Below, in pieces: positions 1 through 9,780 of a stretch of 64,000 nt of DNA. The stretch lies in the NCBI GenBank assembly GCA_012862575.1, contig BLSF01000016.1, positions 600,677 to 664,676 on the forward strand, in the 5' to 3' direction. Below the pieces are notes generated by a model. That model saw only the letters and a list, made by a program, of their open reading frames with translations. It was not told the origin of the DNA and made no database searches. The position numbers and the translations under genes were made by a program. The stretch's first letter is position 1. Every line of letters starts with the position of its first letter. This stretch comes from Parietichytrium sp. I65-24A. Taxonomy: Eukaryota > Sar > Bigyra > Thraustochytrida > Thraustochytriidae.

Positions 1-1193
1 GACTTTCCAAGAGCACGGGAGCGAAGAAACTCCTTGGCCTCGGCAGCCAATGGCTGGTCCTTAGGTTTGTTATCATCCTTTGCGCGCCTTGGAGCGAGGC
101 GTGGTGCCCGGATAGAAGAGAGCGAAACGCGCCTTTCTTCGCACTCCCATGGTCGGTCGTTGAGTTGCTCATCGGTGCCTACACGGATGACAAGGGTGTC
201 CCCGCTGACAACTTCTGAGACAATGCCTTCGAAGCTCTTCGCGCCGGAGATCTTTGGGGCAACATAGTTTTTCCAGACACGAAGGTTTGCGTCCTTTGCA
301 ATCTTTGCAGCAGCGCGCAAGTGGCTGGCCTTCTCCAGGGTGGTGTACTGCATACTCCAATCGCTTGGGCGGGCGAGGCCGTGCTTGAGGAGCTCAATGC
401 TGATATCGCCGGAAGGATGCATCATGCTACCGAAGAACATGTTGAACTTCTCGTCTGCGCCGTTGATGACTACGGTCACATCGCGGTTGAGGAGACGAAT
501 TTCAGTAAAGTACTTTGCCTCCCTCGAGAACGGCTCCTCCTTCGACCCATCGCTCAGACGCGGGCACTGAACTCCAGCCAAGCTAAAGTTGACAAAAGTC
601 ATCTGGTTGGCCAGGAGGATCTTGAATCCGCTTCCGTCGCGAACGTACTCGACAATGGCCTTCTGCGGCTTGCCCTTCATCTTCTCCACGAACTGGGACA
701 CGCTGCCCACCTCGTAGGTGACATTCCTGACCGCGCGCTGCAGTGCAGCGGCGTCTTTATTGAACATACCGCGGCCGCTATGCTCAGCCTCATCGCCAAC
801 GCGGACGATCTCATCGTAGTCTGCGCTACGCTCCTTCTCGTCCGAGTCCTTCTTCACCTTGGCCCAGCCCTCCCTTGCAACGATCACGCAGAGGTTCTCC
901 TTGTTCGCGAGGCGCACGGCACCAAATTGGCGGTTGATGCTAGGAACGCTGTACTCCACGTTGAAAGCGACTTGCTTGCCCACGCAGAGGTACCTCAGAA
1001 ACTCGCGAGACTGCCATGCGAAAGGCTCGTCCTTCACTTCCCCGCTGCGACCGCTGCTGCCGAGCCTTGGCGCCTGAACGGATGCCAAGGTCAGCTTAAT
1101 CTCCGGTGGGGGGCCATTCTTCGGCTGTCCAATCAGCACCAGCGTGTCTCCCGAGAGCACCTCCTTCACAGTCGCTACGCCGCCGGTAGCCAT
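1..1193 (-). CDS. SND1: Tudor-SN / SND1 homologue, N-terminal part (runs off the left edge)
   Basis: Reading leftward from the ATG at 1193-1191 (MATGGVATVKEVLSGDTLVL...) the frame stays open to base 1, about 397 residues. Staphylococcal-nuclease-like repeats are visible: the first has VKEVLSGDTLVL, the family phrase VQAPRLGSS and EPFAWQSREFLR; the second has VEYVRDGSGFKILL, VQCPRLS and EPFSREAKYF; a third begins near residue 345 with GIVSEVVSGDTLVIRVG and SSIRAPRLAP. This is the SN-repeat arrangement of SND1, a scaffold/nuclease-like RNA-binding protein of RNA silencing, splicing and stress granules. Full-length family members have 4-5 SN domains plus a Tudor domain; the rest lies outside the window. 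No intron is seen in this part. Identification rests on several conserved phrases and is secure. Confidence 0.93.
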   Translation of the reverse strand, partial: MATGGVATVKEVLSGDTLVLIGQPKNGPPPEIKLTLASVQAPRLGSSGRSGEVKDEPFAWQSREFLRYLCVGKQVAFNVEYSVPSINRQFGAVRLANKENLCVIVAREGWAKVKKDSDEKERSADYDEIVRVGDEAEHSGRGMFNKDAAALQRAVRNVTYEVGSVSQFVEKMKGKPQKAIVEYVRDGSGFKILLANQMTFVNFSLAGVQCPRLSDGSKEEPFSREAKYFTEIRLLNRDVTVVINGADEKFNMFFGSMMHPSGDISIELLKHGLARPSDWSMQYTTLEKASHLRAAAKIAKDANLRVWKNYVAPKISGAKSFEGIVSEVVSGDTLVIRVGTDEQLNDRPWECEERRVSLSSIRAPRLAPRRAKDDNKPKDQPLAAEAKEFLRSRALGK

Positions 1194-1403
1194 CTTCGCG
1201 CTTCACTCCTCAAAAAAGCTCCCAGTCCTCAATACTCCTGCCCACAATTCCGCATTCCGCATTCCAGCGCACGCAAGCACAAGCACAAGCAAAGCACAAA
1301 CAATAACACAAACACACACACGGTCAGCGATCTCACTCAATCACAACTTGCAAACACGTCCAACTGGGCAAACGCTCTCCTCAAGGCGGCGCCTTGCACG
1401 TGC

Positions 1404-1506
1404 TAACACAAACACAAACGCAAACGCAAACGCAAACGCAAACGCAAATGATATGTGCATTTGCAGTTGCATTTGCATATGCAAACGCAAACATAAACAC
1501 AAACAC
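1404..1506. repeat. CAAACG/CAAATG hexanucleotide microsatellite with internal palindrome
   Basis: Tandem CAAACG units run from about 1404 to 1450, followed by GCATTTGCA-type units in the opposite sense and again GCAAACGC, so the tract can fold on itself. It lies about 210 bp upstream of the SND1 start, in its probable 5' region, and is followed by a TCTCTGTC-rich pyrimidine tract (1559-1680). A related hexamer appears inside the CWF19L2 coding region (about 5695-5755). Confidence 0.8.
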
Positions 1507-1699
1507 GCGCAGTCCACTTACGGCAACTCGATCGCACTGCACTGCCAACCTCCTTCGTCTTTCGTCCTCTGTCTCTCCGTCTCTTGTCTCTCTGTGTCTC
1601 TGTCTCTCTGTCTATCCATACTATCCATCTATCTATGCACTATCTATCAATCTCTCTTTCCATTCCGGACAATCTCTACAAATCTGTACAATCTCAATG

Positions 1700-3098
1700 T
1701 TCACGATACGTTGATGTTTGTTCACTGCGCGGTAAGAGCCTCTCCTTCATTATTGTTTGGGATACTATGGCCTTAAAGGTTTAGGGGTGAGGTGTAGTGC
1801 TCGATAGGACTGGTTTGGTAGATCGAGAGGGTAGGAGTGGATAGGAGTGGCCGATGTTAGTGGATAGGCTAAGTGGGGAGTAGGTCTGGGGAGGTACATG
1901 TACAGCGTGGACTACGCGAGTTTCTACTGATTTGCTAGGCTGGGGGTATATCAAATGATGTGTGTGGTGAACTTTTTGCCCGCTTAAGGAAAACGGTAGT
2001 TAGGATATGGCGGATGCAATTTCGGTCAATTATAAGATATGGTAAGATGTTATAGGAGGGATGTATCTATAAGAGTGTAATAAGCATATTGCTTAGGTGA
2101 GCGACGATGACACCTGGCGAGATTGACGTGGCTATCGAGTCCGGTAGTACTTCATAGGACCACCCGAGTTTGTGAGGGCAAATCTGCGGCTGATAGGCCA
2201 CTACACTTGAGTGTAGCAACATCTTACTGAGAAGCTCATTTTGTTCGCCCAGATTCCGGTGATACGTAACCCTAACCTTCGGTCAGGTCGACTCCGCCAA
2301 CCTGGAGCGGAACGCATTTATTTCAACCAAAGTTCAACCGTAGATTCCGGAGTTCGACTCTTTGGGCGCCCTCGATCACGCGGTCGAGCGGTGAGCGGTA
2401 CATTCTATCTACCAACATCCATAGTATAAAAAGAGCTGGAGAAGGCGAAAAGGATCGCAAAGATTTTCGTTGCACGAAACTATCCATGCGCGCGCGCCAG
2501 TCCAGCGCTAGCAAAGACTACCCATCTCTCAGCGCCCCAGCTCCAGCGTTCGTTGTGGTTGGGCCAGTCCTAGTGGATCCATAACAAAATCATAGGCTCG
2601 GACCTGAGATCCATTCTTGACGAAACGATCCTCCTCAGTTTGATCAAGTACTTACTGTTAGTTTGAGATCAATGATTGTTTGTTTTCGTGAAGATGAACA
2701 TCATTGACATCAACATCGACATCGATGGATACTCTGTGTTCTCTGTGTGGTCGGAAAGCGACAAGCGATTTGAAGAGTGGGGTCGCGCGGAGTGCCTGGT
2801 CTCTCTTTTGGAATGCAAAGTGTTCTTGAACTCCAAAGAATAGGAGGCAAGTTTCAATCTATCAAAAACAAAATTCAACAAAGTCGCACCCAAGTTTTAA
2901 AACAGTAAGTTTTGACTTTGACTGAAACAGAGAAGAGTACTACTCACTCACGTGTGAGTCAATCAGTCAGTCAGTCACTCGCCCAAGGGACGCGCAAAGC
3001 TCACACACAAAGCAGAGGAGAACGTGGGCCGCGGAAGGAGCTGTTGTGACCTGCACGATTGTAAGAGAGCGTTTGGGTCGAGTTTGCGATAAAGGCAA
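1700..3098. other. Intergenic region, no gene supported
   Basis: Between the SND1 5' region and the SAM-like gene only short unsupported open frames are seen. A CAGTCAGTCAGTCAC stretch lies at about 2959-2980, close to the start of the next gene; it may be part of its 5' UTR. Confidence 0.5.
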
Positions 3099-3722
3099 AT
3101 GGCTTTTGCTTCGTGGCAGGCCGGAGCGGCAAGGCTCGCGAAAGGCTTGGTGCGCAACCAGCATAAGAATGGCAGTGTGATGGGATGGACTGTGGCGCGA
3201 GCTGGAACGCCCAACTGGGCCAGTGCGTGGAGCGGAAGCGCAATGCACATGTCGACGGACTCTGCCAAGACCTTGGACGAATTTGTGCAGGAAGCCATGG
3301 GCAAATGCGGGTTGGAGGACGTAAGTTGTTTGTTTGTGCAAAAGCGAGATGAGTTCGGCGACAGGCTGATCGCGAGCTGGATTCTTTGCTGATTTGCCTC
3401 TTGTATGTGCTTTTTGGTTGCGTAGTTCACAGAGGAGACCATCCAGCGCCTCAAGGATGCTCAGGTAATCAACACAAATTTGCTCTTCCGCCTCACAGAC
3501 GCTGATCTTAAGGGTGCTGGGCTCTCCGTTGGCGCTTCGCGAGCACTCAAGGACGCTATCGCAGACGTGAAGCGGGGTAAGTTTTCGCGTTTGTAGTTTC
3601 TTATCTTGCTTCGTGGTGTCTAACGATGTATGTTTCAAACCACAGCCGATGTTGTTGCTCGTACCGGAGAAAGAGCTCAGGTTCGACGCGCGTTGAGCAT
3701 GAAAGAGAAACGCGGCTTCTAA
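3099..3722 (+). CDS. Small SAM-domain-like protein, three exons, probable mitochondrial protein
   Basis: Exons 3099-3320, 3426-3576 and 3646-3722 join in phase to about 149 residues. Donors are GTAAGT (3321) and GTAAGT (3577); acceptors are GCGTAG (ends 3425) and CCACAG (ends 3645). The first ~45 residues (MAFASWQAGAARLAKGLVRN) are rich in Ala/Arg and lack acids, like a mitochondrial presequence. From about residue 65, LEDFTEETIQRLKDAQVINTN and LTDADLKGAGLSVGASRALK resemble a sterile-alpha-motif-like helical bundle. The last residues (VRRALSMKEKRGF) are basic; a poly-A run follows the stop. I do not recognise the family and assign no function. The splice structure is well supported because each joined frame is open and ends naturally. 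Confidence 0.75.
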
Positions 3723-4142
3723 AAAAAAAAGTCCTGCACGGGCAAATGGGGGTTTGAAATGGGCCCTCGCTCAGCTAGGCGCCAAGAAGGAAAACGCAGA
3801 GCTTGAGCACCAACTTCCCCTTTCCCCCCTTGCCTGACGCGCATACCTTATTTATCTAAAGTCAAGCAACCGAGCGAACGAAAACACACAGTATATAATC
3901 ATTTTTCGTTTTTTAAAAGAGATGAGAAGTTTGCATACAATTTGTTCGCGGTCCTCACGCACACATCTAATCGACTGCATTTCCTTCCTCACTGATTGAT
4001 ATACATCATATACCTTGTACTGGTATCGATCGGTATTTCGCCTAATGCAGCCACTTACATTTGTGGTCAAGTCTTGTCAAGTTCGAAGGACCGGGACAAT
4101 GTATTGTAATGTCGCTTGGAAGAGTTGGCGTTATGCCCGAAA

Positions 4143-6149
4143 TCATTGGTTTGATAAATCGAATCGCTGAAAACTCTTTTTGAACTCCTCGACGCGGCGC
4201 ATCTGTGCGGCGTACCCATCTTGGTGTCTTCCGAAGCGAAGATTGGCCTCACCTTTGACGCCTCGCAAAACCTCGAAGCCGAAGTCTCGCTTGTATTTCG
4301 TCGGGTCCTCGATTACGTGCGCATACCCCCCGCTTGCATACCCGCCACCACCCCAGGCGACGTGAAAGTATGCGAAATTTGGAGGGATGCAGCTCGCGAT
4401 GGACTTGGACGAAGTATCAATGACTTTGTGGTGTGCCCCAGCCCACTCATCTCCACTCTCCAGAAGAGCCTTTTTAAAAAACATCGGAACCGTTTCAGCT
4501 TCACCCTCGTCTACAGGCACACACTCTATGCAGGTGTGCGCCCCCATTCTTGATGGATTAAGGACAGTTTCCATGTAGACTAACGATTGCCCCTGCTGCA
4601 AAACCATCTTCTCCAAACTGGACTTGAAACGATTCACCTCCTCTAACACATCCTGGGAAGCGGCAGTCATGGAAGGGATAGCTTCGATGGGAACAATTCT
4701 ACACTGAAGAATGTCGAGAGCTGTCTGTGGTAGCATCAGCATCACGTGCCTCCCGGTCGCGACGACAAGGTGCGATTTAAACCGTGATGAACTGCGGGAA
4801 AATTCGCTTCTGTTCTCTGCCAATTGCGCCTTGTGATGTGCGTTAATTGCTTCCTGCCGATCCTGGTCGAGCGCACGGGCATCCGTCATCCTCGAGCGCT
4901 TGGAGCGAAAGAGATTTTCCAAATCTTTTGCAGATGGATCCCCGAGCATCTCCTCGTCGGCCCCGCTCCTACTTGAGGACTGAGGAAACTTGGACTTGTG
5001 TCGACCTTTCAGCAAGTTCTCCATCAAGGCATGGTCCATGCCCTTGTCCATTCTCTCTCGCCTCTGCATCTCCTCAATGGACATTTCGGCGTCCGCTACC
5101 TCCAGCTCCTTGTCTGTGTAAAGCCCGCGTTTTCGTTTGCGTTCGTCAACACGTGACTCCGAGGACAGCACTCGGCCTGCATCAAGACTCGACAAATACC
5201 GCCCGTGACGGTCAAGTGCAGCTACCACTTCTTGCTCTGCCTGTTGCACAGGTTTTCTTTCCGCTAGTTTTGCTTGCTCGATCTGCGTCTGGAGGCTGAC
5301 ATATAACTCAGTGTCCCCTGCGAGCCTGGCTCTCATGGCCTTGGCGGTGAGCTTGTTAAGCTCTTTCGGCCCAAGCACTCCACCTTCGCTCGACACAGTA
5401 ACAGAGGTCCCAATCTCTTTTTCTCTGCCGCGTTCCGCAGAGCTGAGAGGAGGGATCCTAGACTCCATCTGCTTTGCAATCGGAGCCTGAACCGACTCGG
5501 TCTTCGGGTCAAAGAGCCCGTATGGTCTATGTGTCAGAGGATCCCGCAGCCCTTGCGCAACTTCGTCCAAGATATGCTGAGCTACTTTGGGTTCATCCCG
5601 TGAAGCAGGCTCCATTTGCGGTGTCCGATGCGGACCAACAGGCTTGATCATTGCATCACCTTCATCCGGCCGAGCATCCGATGGATTCGACGCATTCACA
5701 TTCACATTCACATTCACATTCGCATTTGCATTCGCATTCACATTCGCAATCGATGAGCTAGGTGCAGCAAACCAATCGAGACCAGCAGCTCTCCGCGCAG
5801 CTTGAAGATCCTGTGCATCGAGACCATTTCGTCCTTCGTCTCTCTTCTCATCTCTCGCAGATTTCCTTTCCCTTTTCAATCCCAAATTCTTTCCTTTCAC
5901 ACTACTGCCAAAGCCGGAGCTCACGGAAGCGGACGAGTCACTGCTACTGTCTTCGTCACTGGCAAAGTCATAACCTGTTCTCCTAGATCGCTTCTTACTC
6001 TTGCTCTTTTTCTCCTTCTTCTCCTTTTTATCCTTTTTCTCTCTCTTGTCCTTTTTCTCCTTTTTCTCCTTTCTGCTGTGCCTCTTTTTGCTTCTGCTCT
6101 TCCTCTCTTTCCTGCTTCTTTCCACGTCCCTCTCGTCCTCTCTGCCCAT
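4143..6149 (-). CDS. CWF19L2: CWF19-like protein 2 (spliceosome/lariat turnover factor)
   Basis: Single-exon protein of 668 residues. The N-terminus is a Lys/Arg/Glu-rich low-complexity tail (residues 1-60, KEKKEKKDKREKKDK) typical of splicing factors. The C-terminal ~220 residues carry both CwfJ domains: SHLVVATGRHVMLMLPQ, GAHTCIECVPV (the HIT-like histidine segment), HKVIDTSSKSIASCIPPNFAYFHVAWG, and the family ending GYAHVIEDPTKYKRDFGFEVL and FGRHQDGYAAQMRRVEEFKK. Such proteins associate with Prp19/intron-lariat complexes and act with the debranching machinery during spliceosome disassembly. A NANANVNVNV tract around residue 140 is encoded by a hexamer microsatellite. The convergent neighbour is the SAM-like gene. 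Upstream of the ATG there is a GT-rich run. Confidence 0.9.
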   Translation of the reverse strand: MGREDERDVERSRKERKSRSKKRHSRKEKKEKKDKREKKDKKEKKEKKSKSKKRSRRTGYDFASDEDSSSDSSASVSSGFGSSVKGKNLGLKRERKSARDEKRDEGRNGLDAQDLQAARRAAGLDWFAAPSSSIANVNANANANVNVNVNVNASNPSDARPDEGDAMIKPVGPHRTPQMEPASRDEPKVAQHILDEVAQGLRDPLTHRPYGLFDPKTESVQAPIAKQMESRIPPLSSAERGREKEIGTSVTVSSEGGVLGPKELNKLTAKAMRARLAGDTELYVSLQTQIEQAKLAERKPVQQAEQEVVAALDRHGRYLSSLDAGRVLSSESRVDERKRKRGLYTDKELEVADAEMSIEEMQRRERMDKGMDHALMENLLKGRHKSKFPQSSSRSGADEEMLGDPSAKDLENLFRSKRSRMTDARALDQDRQEAINAHHKAQLAENRSEFSRSSSRFKSHLVVATGRHVMLMLPQTALDILQCRIVPIEAIPSMTAASQDVLEEVNRFKSSLEKMVLQQGQSLVYMETVLNPSRMGAHTCIECVPVDEGEAETVPMFFKKALLESGDEWAGAHHKVIDTSSKSIASCIPPNFAYFHVAWGGGGYASGGYAHVIEDPTKYKRDFGFEVLRGVKGEANLRFGRHQDGYAAQMRRVEEFKKSFQRFDLSNQ

Positions 6150-6949
6150 CTTCTTCGTACGCGTTGTGTGTGTGTGAGTGAGTGTGTATAGGTTATAGTA
6201 TAAACTAGTCAGTTCATTAGCCGATCGGTGTCCCCGCGCACACAGGTGGGTGTACGCGCTTTTGCTTTTTCGATTGGGGGATGGAACAAGGAAGGCTTCC
6301 TTCCTCCTTGAAAGTTCTTCGTTCGCGAATGATCGATTTTGTTCTCTGGAGAACCGGAGAACCCGAGAACCCAGGGGGGACGGAAGATTCCAATTCCCCC
6401 TAATGATGCTAGTAGTAAACTACTGGGTCCGCCCTTTTGGAGTAGTCATGGGAGATGCTCTGCAGAGCTAGCTACTGGAAATGGTAGGACTATGAGAGAC
6501 GTGCACGGAAGAGTGTGCAGAGACGTCGAAGCGTCTGCGCATGTCTGCGCTGCGTACTGAGTACACCGTTAAAAGGGTTCCGCGGAGAGAAGGAAGGTGA
6601 GTCGTATGATTTTTTTGTTTTGACACGTACTTCATAGATGCACACAGTTCACAAGTGGATTGTGGGAAATTGTGGGAGACTGTGGGAGACTGTGGGAAAA
6701 TTTGAACGTCGGAACACTCGAAACTGACGACTGAAAGGAAGAACAGACCTTGTGCAGCGTGGCTTTAGTGCGTGAAGAGTGCATCTTGTGAAAATCTGCG
6801 AGGAGTTTGAGTGTTTGTGGACATTGATACGTCATTTAGAGCGAACGAGACATTGCCACTCCAAACGGGGGTTCAAGAGAGGCAAATTTCGTGAGATAGA
6901 AAAGGAGGTGCCAAAGGGTTGTCTTTTCAAAACGCACAGAGGTGTTGAA
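6150..6949. other. Divergent intergenic region between CWF19L2 and the MBL-fold gene
   Basis: About 800 bases separate the two divergent starts. A GTGTGTGTGTGAGTGAGTG run abuts the CWF19L2 start, and short GGGAAATTGTGGGAGACTG-type direct repeats lie at 6660-6700. No gene is supported; this is presumably a shared promoter region. Confidence 0.4.
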
Positions 6950-8020
6950 ATGTCTCTCGTTGTCCAGGAAGGCGGCGTCGAAGTTTACCAGCTGCTGTGC
7001 GGCAGAGACGTTTGCAGCGCGAAGGATGCCGAGAGCCATTCCGCGCCGCAAGGGGAGGGGAATGCAATCAGCGGAGCGAAAACAGACGCTGCGATTGCCC
7101 ATCTAGTGCAGCGATTCGCCTTCCAGATGGCTAACTACGTGTACGTCATCGCCGACAGCCAGTCTCGCACAGCTGTCGTCATCGACCCGGCCTGGGACCC
7201 GGCAGGAGTCGGGAGGTTCTGCGACGCCCACGGTTGGCGAATCACCGACGCTCTTTTTACACATCGTCATTTTGACCACACTGGTGGAGTACTACCAAGG
7301 GCCATGACTGGTCTGCCAGAAGCTGTTCGGCTACCTGGGCTGGCGGAGTGGATCGCAGCAGGTGTCCGAGTGCACGTCGGCAGGCGAGATGTTAGCGCGA
7401 CCGCTGGGCAGTGCGGCGTTTCTGTGGAGCAAATTGTCAGTCTCGTGGATAAGAGCACCGTCGAGGTTGGTTCCGCCTCCAAGACGAGCCTCAGGGCGTT
7501 GGAAACCCCGGGCCATACACCCGGCTCCGTTTGTCTGCTGTTGGAACTTGCAACTGCGACATCGGGATCGGGAGCGCCACAAAGATTACTTTTCACCGGA
7601 GATACGCTGTTCATCGGGTCGTGTGGTAGGGTAGACCTGCCCGAATCTCACGTTGGCGAGATGCTTCAATCTCTGGCTCGGCTAAGCTCCATGCCCGAAG
7701 ATACAATGGTTTTGCCTGGACACAACTACGCCATGCCGGCGCACAGTACAATAGGCGACGAAAGAAGCACGAATGGCATGATGATGCAAGCGATGCGAAG
7801 AATCCAGTCTGGTGGCAATGGTCGCATTGATCCCGAGCCAGTTGCTGCATTCCTTCCACTTCCAGATTATCTCGGGGTCGTCCGAAAAGTTTTCGACCGT
7901 TATCAATCTAGTGGTATACACGAATGTGACTCGTCGTCTGGCACGGGCGAATCAGCTTGCGGTTGCCTCGGCTGCGAGCGGGACTTGCCAAACGTGTCTC
8001 AGCTAGAATCTCATTTTTGA
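6950..8020 (+). CDS. MBL-fold hydrolase, glyoxalase II / hydroxyacylglutathione hydrolase type
   Basis: About 356 residues from the ATG at 6950; the frame is open upstream to 6779, but the conserved domain begins well after 6950. The metallo-beta-lactamase metal sites are clear: THRHFDHTGG (HxHxDH), ETPGHTPGSV (third His), LFTGDTLFIGSCGRVDLPES (bridging Asp) and LPGHNYA (last His). GDTLFIGSCGR is typical of glyoxalase II and persulfide dioxygenase (ETHE1-like) enzymes, which hydrolyse S-lactoylglutathione or oxidise glutathione persulfide. A ~60-residue insertion separates the HxHxDH block from the third His. The C-terminus (CDSSSGTGESACGCLGCERD) is Cys-rich and unusual. Exact substrate cannot be decided from motifs alone. 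Confidence 0.85.
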   Translation: MSLVVQEGGVEVYQLLCGRDVCSAKDAESHSAPQGEGNAISGAKTDAAIAHLVQRFAFQMANYVYVIADSQSRTAVVIDPAWDPAGVGRFCDAHGWRITDALFTHRHFDHTGGVLPRAMTGLPEAVRLPGLAEWIAAGVRVHVGRRDVSATAGQCGVSVEQIVSLVDKSTVEVGSASKTSLRALETPGHTPGSVCLLLELATATSGSGAPQRLLFTGDTLFIGSCGRVDLPESHVGEMLQSLARLSSMPEDTMVLPGHNYAMPAHSTIGDERSTNGMMMQAMRRIQSGGNGRIDPEPVAAFLPLPDYLGVVRKVFDRYQSSGIHECDSSSGTGESACGCLGCERDLPNVSQLESHF

Positions 8021-8283
8021 CGAACCACCGCACCATTCCACTCCGCACCTCTGTCCGTCCGCGCTGATCATGTAAAATTCAAGAATGCGAAAGATTAATT
8101 GCATAAACAGAATGAAGAGGAGCAGCGTATTTACTGCACGGTCTCCTTATCCGCTTCGCAGGGCGACCACCCCGGTCGCTCATCTGCCGGAGGCGTTTCT
8201 AAAATTTTTTAATTTTCGTGGCGCCATGGAAGCACTAGATGTTTTCGAAATCGTAGCCCCGGTAAGCGCCAAACACATGTGCA

Positions 8284-9780
8284 TTAACTCAAGGGCATTG
8301 GACGCTTAAGTTGGGAGTATCTAGCTGCATACTCAGACTTGACCCTCCTCGAACCTGGTTCTCCGTTGCACAAGTCGTAATGTCGTTCACTCCACATGTC
8401 TACATAATGGTGCAGCCGCAACACACTGGGATCAATCCACGGGCGGGCGGGCGGATTATCTTTTGGGCGATCCCAGAAGAGTGTGTGATTGTACGCCGTG
8501 CACGCCGAATGTGCGTGCACCGAAGCGTAAAAGACTGTCTGAGCATTAGCGATCGATTTTGTGTAGGCAACCCCGCAAGAGTGCCCGACATTTGAGTGGT
8601 CCCTTTCGGCAAGGGGAGGTAGTGGACTACAGTCGCACCGTTCTGGAAATCTTAGAGACAGCGGAGAGCCTTCAGGAGCCTTCGGTTTGCTTAGTTCGTC
8701 ACCGTGCACTCTAAAGTAGCACATGTTGTCTATTGCAACTCCGGACTCTTTTAGTCCCACCTGCAGTGCCTCCCTAATGGAGGTATGGTTGCCCATCGGT
8801 ATGAGCAGCTCGTCAAAGTCGCACACGAAGATGAACTGATCACCATGCCTTTTTGCGTTGTACAATCCCATTTGATAGATTGGAACGCGGCAAGTGCTTA
8901 GATTGACGAAATCCATGTTCTTGCTGTGACCAAGAGCACCGATTGGCACAAGTGATACGAAACCAGAATCGATGAAGGTTTCCAAAGCCTGTTTGTACGA
9001 GGCCATCGTTTGGGAATCAGGGGAGTCACAAATTCCAAGATACACGTGGCTGGCTTGGATGTTGTAATAGTGCTGGACGATCTCAAACGCATGGGGGGTA
9101 TAAGAAGAGACAGCTGCAACAATGCTGGTTGCCCATGGATCGCCTGCCACTTTGGGGCGCCAAGTGTTCCTCCAAGCGAGTCCTTGAAATGGCACCGTGG
9201 GCGACATGGCCCGCCGAGTCTTGCACAAGTACGGCACGACTCTTGAAACGCGCACCACCCCCACACCTTCACTTGTCAGCTCCCTGGAATATTCAACCAT
9301 ATCCGCAAAATAGAAAACTTACATTCCGTCTCCGTATTGAAGCGCATAAGTTCGTATTCTTGTGCAATTTGACTCTATTCCAAACCGCCTCGCAATTCCT
9401 ACGGCCGTTTCCACTCCCCTGTCGCCATAATCTTCGAGCGGCTCCGCCCGATTGACCACCTTTTGCAGCGCAGTGTCCCACGCCACCATCTTTGCGTTGA
9501 AGAACAGCACATAATAGTCCGTATCAGTAAACCACTGCGTATCAACGAGGTACAGCTCCGTCCCATCCACCACGCCTCTGGGCACCCAGGCCTCCACATC
9601 TCGGAATCCACCATTCTCCCTGGCCTCATCAAAGCGCTGCTTGTGAGTAAACTCCGTCAATGATGCCACTTGCGCGATTCTCAGCGTCACCAGCGCCGCA
9701 AGGAATACTGTGACTGCCAACATCATGATCCATTTCCTCGGCCCACGAGCAAGCCTCGCCACTGTGGAAACCATGACCAT
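8284..9780 (-). CDS. GT92-like glycosyltransferase, type II membrane protein, two exons
   Basis: Exon 1 (9780-9323) and exon 2 (9283-8284) join in phase across a 39-nt intron (donor GTAAGT, acceptor TTCCAG), giving about 485 residues. Residues ~18-40 (WIMMLAVTVFLAALVTLRIA) form a signal anchor as in Golgi glycosyltransferases. The catalytic part has SIVAAVSSYTPHAFEIVQHY, HVYLGICDSPDS and the DxD-type metal/sugar-nucleotide motif VCDFDELLIP, followed by LRLHHYVDMWSERHYDLC. This order matches family GT92 (DUF23) and related GT2-like enzymes of the secretory pathway. Acceptor and donor sugars cannot be read from sequence. The intron is short, but the joined frame and canonical borders support it. 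Confidence 0.8.

Noticed and set aside
321-1406. Long plus-strand frame (361 codons) opposite SND1
   Set aside because: It is the antisense shadow of the SND1 coding strand; the minus frame has conserved SN-domain phrases, while this one has the Leu/His-rich look of antisense translation.
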